Positions 8,013-15,654 of a stretch of DNA of 49,454 bases are shown piece by piece. The stretch's first letter is position 1, and each line of letters begins with the position of its first letter. Under the pieces are notes generated by a model. That model did not search any database. It was given only the letters and a program-made list of their open reading frames with translations, and was not told the DNA's origin. Made by a program: the position numbers and the translations under genes. The stretch lies in the NCBI GenBank assembly GCA_035286585.1, contig DATEDC010000172.1, forward strand, positions 1 through 49,454, read 5' to 3'. This DNA comes from DSOS01 sp035286585. GTDB taxonomy: Bacteria > Chloroflexota > Anaerolineae > Anaerolineales > UBA4823.

Positions 8013-8798
8013 ATGGAGAAGGACAACGCATCCGCTCAACCTCAAATCGAGCCCGTCCTGGTCGTACGCAACCTGAGTGCCGTGTTCCGCAACGGGAACG
8101 GCGGACTGCAGGCGCTGGACCGGCTTTCATTTGCCGTTCGACCGCAGGAATTCGTCTGCGTGCTGGGGCCTTCCGGCAGCGGTAAAAGCACCTTGCTGCG
8201 CATCCTCTCGGGGTTGATCCCTCCCACGGAAGGCGAGGTGATGTACCGGGGCGAGCGGTTGAGCGGCACCCATCGCAGTGTGGGCTTCGTGTTCCAAAAA
8301 GCCAACCTGATGCCCTGGCGCTCCGTCTTGCACAATATCCTCCTGCCGCTGGAGCTGGTTGGTCTGCCGCACGCCGCGGCCCGGGAGCGCGCCCAGGAGC
8401 TGGTCGAGCTGATGGGCTTGCAGGGGTTCGAGACCAGCCTGCCGCGCGATTTATCCGGGGGCATGGCGCAGCGGGTGGCGATTGCCCGCGCCCTGGCGCA
8501 CGATCCAGACCTGTTGCTGCTGGATGAGCCGTTTGGCGGTCTGGACGCGCTGACGCGCGAGCGCATGGGCATGGAGCTGCTGCGCATCTGGCAGCGGCGG
8601 CGCAAGACGGTGGTGATGGTGACGCACTCGATCTCGGAGGCGCTCTTCCTGGCTGACCGTGTGCTGGTGCTCAGCCCGCGCCCGGGCAGTTTGCGGTTGG
8701 ATCTACCCGTCCCACTGGCGCGCCCTCGAGCGGAGGATATGCTATACACGCCGGAATTCGGCGGGTTGGCTCAGCAGGTGCGCAGCGCGATCGGCTGA
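8013..8798 (+). CDS. ABC transporter ATP-binding protein of the RibXY-type importer
   Basis: A 261-residue ATPase of the nitrate/sulfonate/taurine (SsuB/TauB/ThiZ) class. Walker A GPSGSGKST, the Q-loop region VGFVFQKANLMPWRSV, the signature LSGGMAQR, Walker B LLLLDEPFGGLD and the H-loop VMVTHSISEA are all intact. It should power the permease at 6101-6928 and take substrate from the lipoprotein at 6952-7959. A palindromic hairpin separates it from the binding-protein gene, which may set a lower expression level. The 140-base gap downstream contains no obvious terminator. Confidence 0.92.
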   Translation: MEKDNASAQPQIEPVLVVRNLSAVFRNGNGGLQALDRLSFAVRPQEFVCVLGPSGSGKSTLLRILSGLIPPTEGEVMYRGERLSGTHRSVGFVFQKANLMPWRSVLHNILLPLELVGLPHAAARERAQELVELMGLQGFETSLPRDLSGGMAQRVAIARALAHDPDLLLLDEPFGGLDALTRERMGMELLRIWQRRRKTVVMVTHSISEALFLADRVLVLSPRPGSLRLDLPVPLARPRAEDMLYTPEFGGLAQQVRSAIG

Positions 8799-8939
8799 GC
8801 TGACCTTACGAGCGCGGACTGGACGTGATAAGATTACCCCTCAGGCAGGCTGGACCAGGTTTTTTCGGGCTGGTTGTCCGCCCGGAGGTTTCGAAGCGGG
8901 CCTGAATAGATCATCATCTGGAATGAGGTTGCAACGCGT

Positions 8940-9875
8940 ATGCTCAAGTGGTTCAAGATATTTTTGATCGCCGGGCTGATTTTGACCCTGGCTACCGTGG
9001 CTGCCCCGGCAAGCTCCCAGGCGGAAGTGCGATTGAGCGCCATGGAGGTGGACTTGTGGCCCGAGTACGATAACCCCGGGGTGCTGGTGATTTACCGCAT
9101 CACCCTGGCGCCCAGCGTCTCGCTGCCGGTGGATTTGACCTTTCGCCTGCCGGCAACGGTGGGCGACCCCAGCGCCGTGGCGATCAAGCAGGTCACCGCC
9201 AGCGGGGAGGCTGGCCTGTTCACGATTCCCTTCGAGCGCCAGGTGAGCGGTGAATGGGGGCTGGTGACCATGACTGCCACCATGCCAGAGATCCAGCTCG
9301 AATATTACGACTCTAGGCTGGTCAAACAGGGATCCACGCGCCAGTTCGAATATCGCTGGCCCGGCGATTACACCACCGACTCGCTCGTCATCCAGGTGCA
9401 GCAGCCGCTCGGGGCAGAGGAAATGCGCATCTCACCAGCCGCGGATGCCGGCGTAGCCGGGCAGGATGGGCTGGTGTACTACAACAAGCAGGTCGGGGCG
9501 CTCTCCGCCGGGCAGACCTTCAGCCTTTCGTTCGAGTACCAGAAGGAAGGTGACGCCCTGAGCGCGACCAGCCTGCGGGTGCAGCCCAGCGCCCCGGTGG
9601 ACGAGCAGGCTTTCGGGCAGAACAGCCTGAGGGCTGCTCTCCCCTGGATGTTGGGCATTCTGGGCGTGGGACTGATCGTGGGGGGGGCGGTGTGGTATTG
9701 GAAATCTGGCCGCAGCAGCTCGGCCATCAGCGCCCCGCGCCGGCGCAGGCCAGCGGGAAGGGAGAGCGCCCCGGTGGCTGCGGAGGGGCACGTGTACTGC
9801 CACCAGTGCGGCAAACGAGCCGCACCTGGCGACCGTTTTTGCCGAACCTGCGGCACGCAACTGCGCGTCAATTAA
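8940..9875 (+). CDS. Membrane-anchored protein with C-terminal zinc ribbon, function unknown
   Basis: A 311-residue protein. It has an N-terminal signal or anchor segment (residues about 5-25), then an exported beta-rich region of about 200 residues without known motifs. A transmembrane helix follows near 236-256 (MLGILGVGLIVGGAVWYW), then a basic cytoplasmic linker and a zinc ribbon with CHQCGK and CRTCGT at the extreme C-terminus. The exported region resembles the membrane-proximal domain of the diheme protein at 43559-45484 in style only (both end with a helix and a small cytoplasmic domain). I do not recognise the family. ATG 8940 has GAGG at 8925-8928. It could be a sensor or assembly factor, which is speculation. 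Confidence 0.7.
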   Translation: MLKWFKIFLIAGLILTLATVAAPASSQAEVRLSAMEVDLWPEYDNPGVLVIYRITLAPSVSLPVDLTFRLPATVGDPSAVAIKQVTASGEAGLFTIPFERQVSGEWGLVTMTATMPEIQLEYYDSRLVKQGSTRQFEYRWPGDYTTDSLVIQVQQPLGAEEMRISPAADAGVAGQDGLVYYNKQVGALSAGQTFSLSFEYQKEGDALSATSLRVQPSAPVDEQAFGQNSLRAALPWMLGILGVGLIVGGAVWYWKSGRSSSAISAPRRRRPAGRESAPVAAEGHVYCHQCGKRAAPGDRFCRTCGTQLRVN

Positions 9876-10030
9876 GTGCTATTTCTCCAGTCTATGCACC
9901 CTCAAGGGGCGCGGAGAAATTCCGTTGATTCCCTCCTTCCTGGGAAGGGGGGCTTGGGAGGATGGGCCAGTGGGGAGTTTCAGCTGAAAAAGAAAATGTA
10001 AAAATTCCGCTTGATTTTTCTACATTCATA
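9876..10030. other. Non-coding stretch with several inverted repeats
   Basis: The 247-base gap between converging genes holds three repeats before the main terminator. ATTTCTCC (9881-9888) pairs with GGAGAAAT (9913-9920). A C-rich/G-rich hairpin spans 9931-9950. An AT-rich hairpin has AATGTA (9995-10000) opposite TACATT (10021-10026). The middle one resembles the CCCTCC..GGGAGG type of dispersed repeat found in many genomes. The others may help end transcription from the plus strand. No gene is seen. Confidence 0.4.
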
Positions 10031-10035
10031 CAAAA

Positions 10036-10073
10036 CTACTGGGCGAGCTCGTTTGATGGAGCTCGCCCAGTAG
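10036..10073 (-). terminator. Intrinsic terminator of the hexaheme cytochrome gene
   Basis: A perfect 15-bp stem (10036-10050 with 10059-10073, core GGGCGAGCTC) and an 8-base loop. On the minus strand it is followed by TTTTG. It lies about 50 bases after the stop codon of the gene at 10123-11169. Confidence 0.85.
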
Positions 10074-10122
10074 CATTGGCATAATTCGCGGTTACCTAAG
10101 TAACCAAAATTATTAGCCCCTT

Positions 10123-11169
10123 TTACTGCTCTAAACCGGCAAGTGCCGCTTCGAGCAAGGCTTTTGCGTAGGCCGAGTTGTGAACACCCTTGCTCTGATC
10201 ATACTCAACCAGCTTGTAGTTCCACATCGCTGATGCTACCCCTTCTGGGTACACGCCGGGGATCGATCGGCCCTCCTCGTTCATTATGCCGCTTGCGATC
10301 AGCTTGTCATGAACCTCGGCAAGCATTTCCTCGATCTCGGTCTGCACGCCATTGACGTTGAAATCCTCGGCATCCGCATGGCAAGCCTGGCAGCGCCCCA
10401 CCTCGGGAAGATAGGTGTGGTTGCGTTCATCTCCCATGTGGCAGGCCACGCAGGTATCTTCGACCAGGGTGTAGTGGGGGCTTGGGCTCCCGGTCACACC
10501 CAGTCCGCCGACGCCGAGCAGCATCTGGGCTTCAACACCGTAGTGTGTGCCGAACCGGGTGTTAGTGCCGAGGTCGATGTTCCCTCCGGCCGCGACGGGG
10601 AGTTCGTTGCGGATCTGGTGGCAGTTGGCGCATAGATTGCCTTTACCGCCGTCGAAGGTCCCGCCGGCCATCTCCAGCGGAGCCGGCTGGGCATTTCCGG
10701 TCAGGGCGAAGTCGGCGCGGGTGTAGGTTGTGTGGATCTGATGGCAGGTGCGGCAGTCATACGGAGAGACGTTCACGACGCCTTCCACTGACGGGTCGTG
10801 CGGCGGCAAGCCAGCGTCGATGCGCGCCTTGGCGCCCTCGGTGCCGTGACACCCGGCGCAGTTGGTGCTTGCACCTCTCTCGAAGGCCTCGCCGGTTCCG
10901 TGAACGGAGACCTCGCGGAACTGCGCTTCCTTGGAGACGATCAAGGTCGTGTCGTTGTGGCACTGCGTGCAGGTCAGTTCGGCTATCTCCCCAGCCGCGC
11001 CCTCAGGCCCGGCGGGGCCCGCGGAACCAGGAGACCCGGCAGGTCCGGCAGGTCCGGCGGGACCCTGGGGCCCAGGTGGTCCTGCCGGCCCGGCAGGTCC
11101 GGCGCAGGCAGCCAGAGCCAGCGCCAGGATCAGTAGCAAGATCCCTATAAGTATATATCTGATCTTCAT
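10123..11169 (-). CDS. Hexaheme c-type cytochrome lipoprotein with collagen-like stalk
   Basis: A 348-residue lipoprotein. The lipobox (LALAAC) puts the lipidated Cys at residue 22. It is followed directly by about 13 Gly-X-Y triplets (residues 24-62, mostly GPA/GPP/GPQ), a collagen-like stretch. The rest carries six heme c sites: CTQCH, CAGCH, CRTCH, CANCH, CVACH and CQACH. There is no later membrane helix. The stalk would lift the heme domain off the membrane, as expected of a surface electron conduit. ATG 11169 is chosen because AGGAG in the leader lies seven bases ahead. The ATG six bases further upstream is too close to that site. The gene has its own leader and terminator and stands alone beside the decaheme gene. 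Its electron partners are unknown. Confidence 0.88.
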   Translation of the reverse strand: MKIRYILIGILLLILALALAACAGPAGPAGPPGPQGPAGPAGPAGSPGSAGPAGPEGAAGEIAELTCTQCHNDTTLIVSKEAQFREVSVHGTGEAFERGASTNCAGCHGTEGAKARIDAGLPPHDPSVEGVVNVSPYDCRTCHQIHTTYTRADFALTGNAQPAPLEMAGGTFDGGKGNLCANCHQIRNELPVAAGGNIDLGTNTRFGTHYGVEAQMLLGVGGLGVTGSPSPHYTLVEDTCVACHMGDERNHTYLPEVGRCQACHADAEDFNVNGVQTEIEEMLAEVHDKLIASGIMNEEGRSIPGVYPEGVASAMWNYKLVEYDQSKGVHNSAYAKALLEAALAGLEQ

Positions 11170-11374
11170 TGGCATTCTCCTCTCAAGAGTTATGAGATGT
11201 GCGTTGTTCAGAAAGGTTTACAACTTGTTGAGCATTGGTTTTTAGGGGATTGCTATTCGGTCACCTCCTTTGGCGATTGAGTCCACAATACCTCACTTGT
11301 GATTAAAACAGACATTGCCCAATGAAATTGGGGTATATGTCATAGGTATTATACCCCAATGATGAGAATAAGAT
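11170..11374 (-). promoter_or_regulatory. Promoter and conserved 5' leader of the hexaheme gene
   Basis: On the minus strand a TATAAT -10 box (11348-11353) lies inside an 11-bp inverted repeat (arms 11327-11337 and 11350-11360). There is no good -35 box, which points to activator control. The predicted transcript starts near 11342 and leaves about 170 untranslated bases. These contain a CCCAAT..ATTGGG hairpin (11318-11332), an extended Shine-Dalgarno-like AAAGGAGGTGA (11261-11271) with no start codon nearby, a GCAATCCCCTAAA block, and the true ribosome site GAGAGGAGAATGCC. The same blocks occur in the same order upstream of the decaheme gene. Confidence 0.7.
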
Positions 11375-11444
11375 GAGTGCTGACTGATAGAAACCGAGCT
11401 CTTTCACATCCACATTGGCTCGCCCGAGCCAGACTTATCAAAGC

Positions 11445-11478
11445 AAACAAGGCTGCCCCATGCGGAGCAGCCTTGTTT
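11445..11478 (-). terminator. Intrinsic terminator of the decaheme gene
   Basis: Perfect 12-bp arms (AAACAAGGCTGC 11445-11456 and its complement 11467-11478) with a 10-base loop, starting 26 bases past the stop codon. The T-run on the minus strand is modest and lies partly within the stem. Confidence 0.75.
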
Positions 11479-11503
11479 ATTGTTGCGCTTGCCAGCCAGC
11501 TGT

Positions 11504-13660
11504 CTAGGGCCGGGTCAGGCCGCTGACATCTCCACCTACAGCCTGGATGCTGTCGTACAGGATCTGCAGCATGTACTTGGCGTTGTGGGTGAAGTTGCCC
11601 GGGTCTTTCTGCCAGTACTGGTAGTTGTAAGCCGCCCGCAGCAAGTTGGGTGTGAAGGCGTTGTAGCCGACCGGATCGCCTGCCTGGTCGACGAAAAAGT
11701 ACGGGTAGGCGTGCGAGTCGTACTTGATCGGCGTGCCCTTGTCGGCGGCGTAGGCTTGCATGGCTGCGTACAGGCGCTCGCCAAAGGTAGCGATCTCCGC
11801 CTTGACGCCCTCGCTGGTGTCGCCGTTGCCGTTCCAATCGGTGGCGTCGAAGCGGATCGCATCCGGGTCTTGAGTGCCGTGACAGCCGGCGCAGGTCTCC
11901 ACCTTGACCTCCAGGGCGTGTACATCGTGGCAGTTCTTGCAGGTGAAGTTCAGGTTGGCCACATGATTGTGCTTGCCAACATACTCCTTGCCTTCGAACT
12001 GGTAAGCGCCCTGGGCTTCAGAGCCAAACAGCGTTGCGCCCGCGGCGAAGTAGTGGATGTTGGCGAAGCGGATCGACTGGTCTGGCGTGTCGTCCTCCTT
12101 GCCGGACAGGGCGCGGTTGACGCTGGTGGTCGAGGAGCGGCCCTGGTGGCACAGGATGCACAGGTTGGCGGTCTCGCCCTCGCCGAAGGTCAACGAAGCG
12201 CCGCTCGGGAAAGCGACGGTATCGACCGTGTAGAGAGCCGGCCAGTTGGCGGCATCGTGGCATGTGGTGCACATGAAGCCGTTCGCCGGTTGGGCGGCGA
12301 TGTTAGCGTTGTTCTTGATGAAGGTCGGCAAGCCATCTGCGCTGTGGCAGCGGGCGCACGAGCCGGGCACCTCGCCCTCCTCATCCCAATGGCGGAAGGC
12401 CTCGGTGTCGCCGGCAAAGTGGCCTGGATCCTCGCGATGAGCTGTGGACAGGTCAACCGGCGAAGCCAGCACGCTGTTCAAATCCTCGATCGAGTCGTAC
12501 ATCAGTTGGATCATGTACTTGCCGCCGTGGGCGTAGGCGCCGGGGTCCTTCAGCGAGGTCTGGTAGTTGTAAGCGGCCTTGAGCAGGCGCCCGGTCCAGG
12601 TTGTGAAGCGGTTATCGCCGATAGCCTCTTCATCGGTTAGCTCGCCATCGCCGTTCGGATCGACGAAGAAGTACGGGTAGGCGTGGGCGTTATAACCGAT
12701 GGCAGTGCCGACCACCTCGTTGGCGTAAGCCTGGATTGCCTGGAGCAGCATGAGGCGTAGGCCATCCATCTCTTCCGCCACGCCTTCGCTCACCTCGCCG
12801 TCGCCGTCGTAGTCAGCCAGCGAGCCGTTCATACGCACCGTGCGGAAGTCCTCGGCCGCGGTCACACCCTCGTGGCACTCCTGGCAGGTTTCGATCTTGA
12901 GCTCCAGGGTGTGCGGGTTGTGGCAGCCGATGCACGTCTCGATGCCCTCTACATGGCGGAACTTGTAGTCGTACATCTTGCCATCGTACTGGTAGCCGCC
13001 CTGAGCCTGGGCGCCGTACAGCGTGGCGCCGGCTGCGTAGTAGTGGATGTTGATAAAGCCCAAAGCCCGGTCGTCAACGGGGGCCGGGACTTCGTCCAGG
13101 TTGTCGGCGGTGATGCCGTAGGCTGCCAGCGTCTCCTCCACGGTCACCTTGGAGGCGCGGCCCTGATGGCACTGCATGCAGCGCGCTTCTTTGCCCAGCC
13201 CGGTGATCTCGATGCCCGAGGGGAACACTACGCTGGACATCGTTGCAGTGGCTTCATTGTGGCAGGCAGCACAGGTTACTACAGTGTTAACGGGTGCGGC
13301 CTTATCCACCACGCCAAATTCGCTGCCATCCACGCCCAGAAAGTCCAGGTAGCCCGTCTCACTGTGGCACTTGGCGCAGGAGGTGGGCACTTCCAGGGGG
13401 TCATCTTCATCCCAATGGCGGAAGGCTTCGGCTTCAGCGTCGGCGTGACCGGAACCCACCCATTGGGCCTCAAAAGGCACATCCTTGACCACAGGCTCAG
13501 GGCAGGGAGGCGGTTCAGGCGGCGCCGGACACTCCGGGCAGGGCGGCGGCTCCGGGCACGGCGTGCTTTCGACCGTGGGCGCCGGTGCTTGCTGGCAAGC
13601 TGCCAAGAACAGCACGGCGACCAGGAGCAGCAGTCCTGCGATAAAATGTTTGGATTTCAT
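11504..13660 (-). CDS. Decaheme c-type cytochrome lipoprotein with internal duplication
   Basis: A 718-residue lipoprotein. The lipobox LFLAAC gives Cys22. A Pro/Cys/Glu-rich spacer (about 33-56, repeats of CPEPPP type) follows. Two homologous halves each hold five CXXCH sites: CAKCH, CAACH, CMQCH, CIGCH, CQECH, then CARCH, CTTCH, CILCH, CKNCH, CAGCH. Matching landmarks such as EAFRHWDE, CHQGR, NIHYYAAGATL/NIHYFAAGATL, SHAYPYFFVD-like and YNYQ..KDPG appear in both halves, so the protein arose by tandem duplication. ATG 13660 is preceded by the same GAGAGGAGAATGC site as the hexaheme gene. Likely role: exposed electron carrier or reductase. The acceptor is unknown. Confidence 0.9.
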   Translation of the reverse strand: MKSKHFIAGLLLLVAVLFLAACQQAPAPTVESTPCPEPPPCPECPAPPEPPPCPEPVVKDVPFEAQWVGSGHADAEAEAFRHWDEDDPLEVPTSCAKCHSETGYLDFLGVDGSEFGVVDKAAPVNTVVTCAACHNEATATMSSVVFPSGIEITGLGKEARCMQCHQGRASKVTVEETLAAYGITADNLDEVPAPVDDRALGFINIHYYAAGATLYGAQAQGGYQYDGKMYDYKFRHVEGIETCIGCHNPHTLELKIETCQECHEGVTAAEDFRTVRMNGSLADYDGDGEVSEGVAEEMDGLRLMLLQAIQAYANEVVGTAIGYNAHAYPYFFVDPNGDGELTDEEAIGDNRFTTWTGRLLKAAYNYQTSLKDPGAYAHGGKYMIQLMYDSIEDLNSVLASPVDLSTAHREDPGHFAGDTEAFRHWDEEGEVPGSCARCHSADGLPTFIKNNANIAAQPANGFMCTTCHDAANWPALYTVDTVAFPSGASLTFGEGETANLCILCHQGRSSTTSVNRALSGKEDDTPDQSIRFANIHYFAAGATLFGSEAQGAYQFEGKEYVGKHNHVANLNFTCKNCHDVHALEVKVETCAGCHGTQDPDAIRFDATDWNGNGDTSEGVKAEIATFGERLYAAMQAYAADKGTPIKYDSHAYPYFFVDQAGDPVGYNAFTPNLLRAAYNYQYWQKDPGNFTHNAKYMLQILYDSIQAVGGDVSGLTRP

Positions 13661-13874
13661 AAGCATTCTCCTCTCAAGGATATTGAATCTCCAAGTTCAG
13701 AAAGGTTTTTACAATGTTGTTACTTTAGGGTATTGCTGGTAAGGCACCTCCTTAGTGCGATTGAAACCATTACGAACATCAGTGTTTAAACTGCGGATTG
13801 CCCAATGAATTTGGGGTAAACATCCTAAACATATTACTCCATTTATGAGAGCAGGATTAGTGGCAAATGTCACA
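13661..13874 (-). promoter_or_regulatory. Promoter with CRP/FNR-like site and conserved 5' leader of the decaheme gene
   Basis: On the minus strand TGTGACATTTGCCACT (13859-13874) resembles a CRP/FNR-family site. Its centre falls near -42 relative to a TAATAT -10 box (13831-13836), the normal class II activator position. The leader that follows (about 165 bases) repeats the blocks of the hexaheme leader: ACCCCAAATTCATTGGGCAAT-like hairpin, AAGGAGGTG (13744-13754) without a start codon, GCAATACCCTAAA, TTGTAAAAACCTTTCTGAAC, and CTTGAGAGGAGAATGC at the start codon. Confidence 0.7.
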
Positions 13875-14081
13875 TATAGAGATGACAAAAATATTATTAT
13901 CGTGATATTGTTGGGAATTTCCCCGTGAACGCAATGATTTAATATTTTTTGAGTTCTATTGCGCCTCACGGGACAAACCGTCGAAAGCCATATATATCTT
14001 ATCAAGGCTTTCGGCGGCTTGCTTCAGCTATTAGAAATTTCAGGAACTGATAGCTGTTAAATTAACTCCAGCCAATTGCGT
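13875..14081. other. Non-coding gap between the triheme and decaheme genes
   Basis: The stretch is AT-rich compared with its surroundings. An inverted repeat CGAAAGCC (13982-13989) and GGCTTTCG (14005-14012) lies about 70 bases past the stop of the triheme gene and may end the long operon, though it lacks a T-run. The remainder probably forms upstream promoter sequence for the decaheme gene. No gene is seen. Confidence 0.4.
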
Positions 14082-15134
14082 TTAGTTGCCAAATGTCCCC
14101 ATGTATGTCAATACTTGCCACATTTGATCATTAGAAAGTGTTTCCTTCCAGCCAGGCATGGATTTACTACCTTCTGCGAGGACGCACAGAGCTCTTCCAC
14201 TGTTTACGAGCAGATTTGTGATCGCTTCGGGAGTGGTGAAATCCGGAGTATTTGGAAATGCACCTGATCCGTCTGGTCCATGGCACATCCCACAAGCCTG
14301 TTCGTAGATAGCGCTGCCCGCCTGGATGGCCGCCTCATCACCCCAATTAAAAGTGTTGGTTTGCGAAAGGTAATCCTGGCTGCAAACCAGTTCTACATCT
14401 TCAACAGTTGGCTGGGGAATGCTTTCGACTTCTTCCTTTAGACCGGGATCATATGAGAATGTGCGCAGGTAATCGATCACTGCCCAACGTTCTTCCTGCG
14501 ATAATCGCCCTTGCCAGGCTGGCATAGAGCCTAAGCCTTGAGTAATGGTCAGATAGAAGTCGCGAGGAGCACGATTGTCCATGTAGCGCAGGTCGGTGAA
14601 ATCAGAGGCCCCTAACACTGTGCCCACCCCGTTATCCCCATGGCATGCTGCACAATTTAATTCATAGATTTGCTTGCCAGTGGCAAGAATTTCTGCATTG
14701 GTAGAAAAGCGCCATAAGTAGAATAAAACATCCCAACGCTCATCCGAGGTGAGCGCATTTCGGAACGGTGGCATTTCGCCACGCCCCTCAGTGATCACTG
14801 CGTAAAATGAGGTAGGGTTCTCGCCACGCATATAATCCAGGTCATTGAAGTTGCGAGCGCCAGGTACCACACCTTCCCCATCTGTACCATGACAATTGGC
14901 GCAATGCTCTTCATAGATTGGCTGGCCGAGTTCGGCGGATGGCGGCCGCGCAGGATAACTAAGGATGGTGAATGAAGGCGTTTCAACTGAAACTGGAAGG
15001 CTGACCATTTCGGTGGCTGGGATGAGAGTCGGGATTGGCGTGGGACCTTCGGGTAAGCTTTTAGGTCCAGAGCATGCTGCCAACAGCAGGGCTACAATTG
15101 CGAAAAGGATGATTAGACTGGTTTGATTTTTCAT
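14082..15134 (-). CDS. Triheme cytochrome c lipoprotein at the end of the ACIII-like operon
   Basis: A 350-residue lipoprotein (lipobox LLLAAC near residue 21) with three consecutive class I cytochrome c domains. Their sites are CANCHGTDGEG, CAACHGDNGVG and CGMCHGPDGSG, each followed by a Met ligand region (EMPPF, SMPAW, SMPGW). A proline-rich spacer follows the lipid anchor. ATG 15134 is chosen since GAGAGG precedes it. An upstream extension of 34 residues has no support. It sits 13 bases after actE and probably takes electrons from the ACIII-like complex and passes them to a further acceptor, replacing a soluble mono-heme carrier. That role is inferred from position. Confidence 0.85.
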   Translation of the reverse strand: MKNQTSLIILFAIVALLLAACSGPKSLPEGPTPIPTLIPATEMVSLPVSVETPSFTILSYPARPPSAELGQPIYEEHCANCHGTDGEGVVPGARNFNDLDYMRGENPTSFYAVITEGRGEMPPFRNALTSDERWDVLFYLWRFSTNAEILATGKQIYELNCAACHGDNGVGTVLGASDFTDLRYMDNRAPRDFYLTITQGLGSMPAWQGRLSQEERWAVIDYLRTFSYDPGLKEEVESIPQPTVEDVELVCSQDYLSQTNTFNWGDEAAIQAGSAIYEQACGMCHGPDGSGAFPNTPDFTTPEAITNLLVNSGRALCVLAEGSKSMPGWKETLSNDQMWQVLTYMGTFGN

Positions 15135-15147
15135 TAAATACCTCTCA

Positions 15148-15654
15148 TTATCTTGGCGGCAGTGTACGGACGTAGTTGATGACATCCCAACGTTCGCGCG
15201 GGGTGAGGCTTTCAGCCAGTGAGGGCATCTGACCAAATCCCTGCACGATAGTTAGATATACAGAGCCGTCAAACTCGGCAGTGATCTGATCGGTGGTCAA
15301 GTTTTGCGGGGTTCGTTCGAAGTAGTTAGCTAAAGGTCCGTTACCTTGCCCCAGCTCACCATGACAGATCTGGCAGTGGATGCTGTACAAAATTGCACCG
15401 CGCTGCAATGATACTTCGTCCGCGGGTATTAGTTTTACAGGGAACTCTTCGGGGATCACCGATAGCCCTTGAACCGGTATTGCTCCTGCAGGTGGTAGCT
15501 TACGAGGCCCTTCCTGGTACCCCACTGAAGGCTGATCGGCCATATCTGTAAGGAACGGGATCTTAATGATCTCATAGGTAAATAAAAGACCGACGATGAA
15601 AGGTATCAGAACCAGAGCGATGATGACCAAACCACGTTTTTGGCGCTCAGTCAT
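15148..15654 (-). CDS. actE: ActE-like monoheme cytochrome c of alternative complex III
   Basis: A 168-residue membrane-anchored cytochrome c: an N-terminal helix (about 8-28), a proline-rich linker, then one heme site CQICHGELGQG and a Met region (FGQMPSLAESL). In ACIII complexes ActE is the mono-heme subunit near the electron exit. The start overlaps the actD stop by four bases (ATGA), and the linker segment (FPVKLIPADEVSLQRGAILYSIHC) fits the ActE pattern. It would carry electrons from the pentaheme ActA toward external carriers. Confidence 0.85.
   Translation of the reverse strand: MTERQKRGLVIIALVLIPFIVGLLFTYEIIKIPFLTDMADQPSVGYQEGPRKLPPAGAIPVQGLSVIPEEFPVKLIPADEVSLQRGAILYSIHCQICHGELGQGNGPLANYFERTPQNLTTDQITAEFDGSVYLTIVQGFGQMPSLAESLTPRERWDVINYVRTLPPR

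Noticed and set aside
10996..11105. Tandem DNA repeat or assembly artefact in the GC-rich stretch
   Set aside because: The repeat is in frame, keeps Gly-X-Y throughout, and uses varied codons, so it is a coding collagen-like segment and not a simple repeat.
11210..11245. Short leader peptide (MLNKL) in the hexaheme leader
   Set aside because: It starts over 25 bases after the extended ribosome site, and the decaheme leader has no equivalent start codon, so the reading frame is not conserved.
13709..14005. Reading frame on the minus strand across the decaheme leader
   Set aside because: No ribosome site, no domain, and it covers the -10 box and conserved leader blocks whose conservation is at the nucleotide level.
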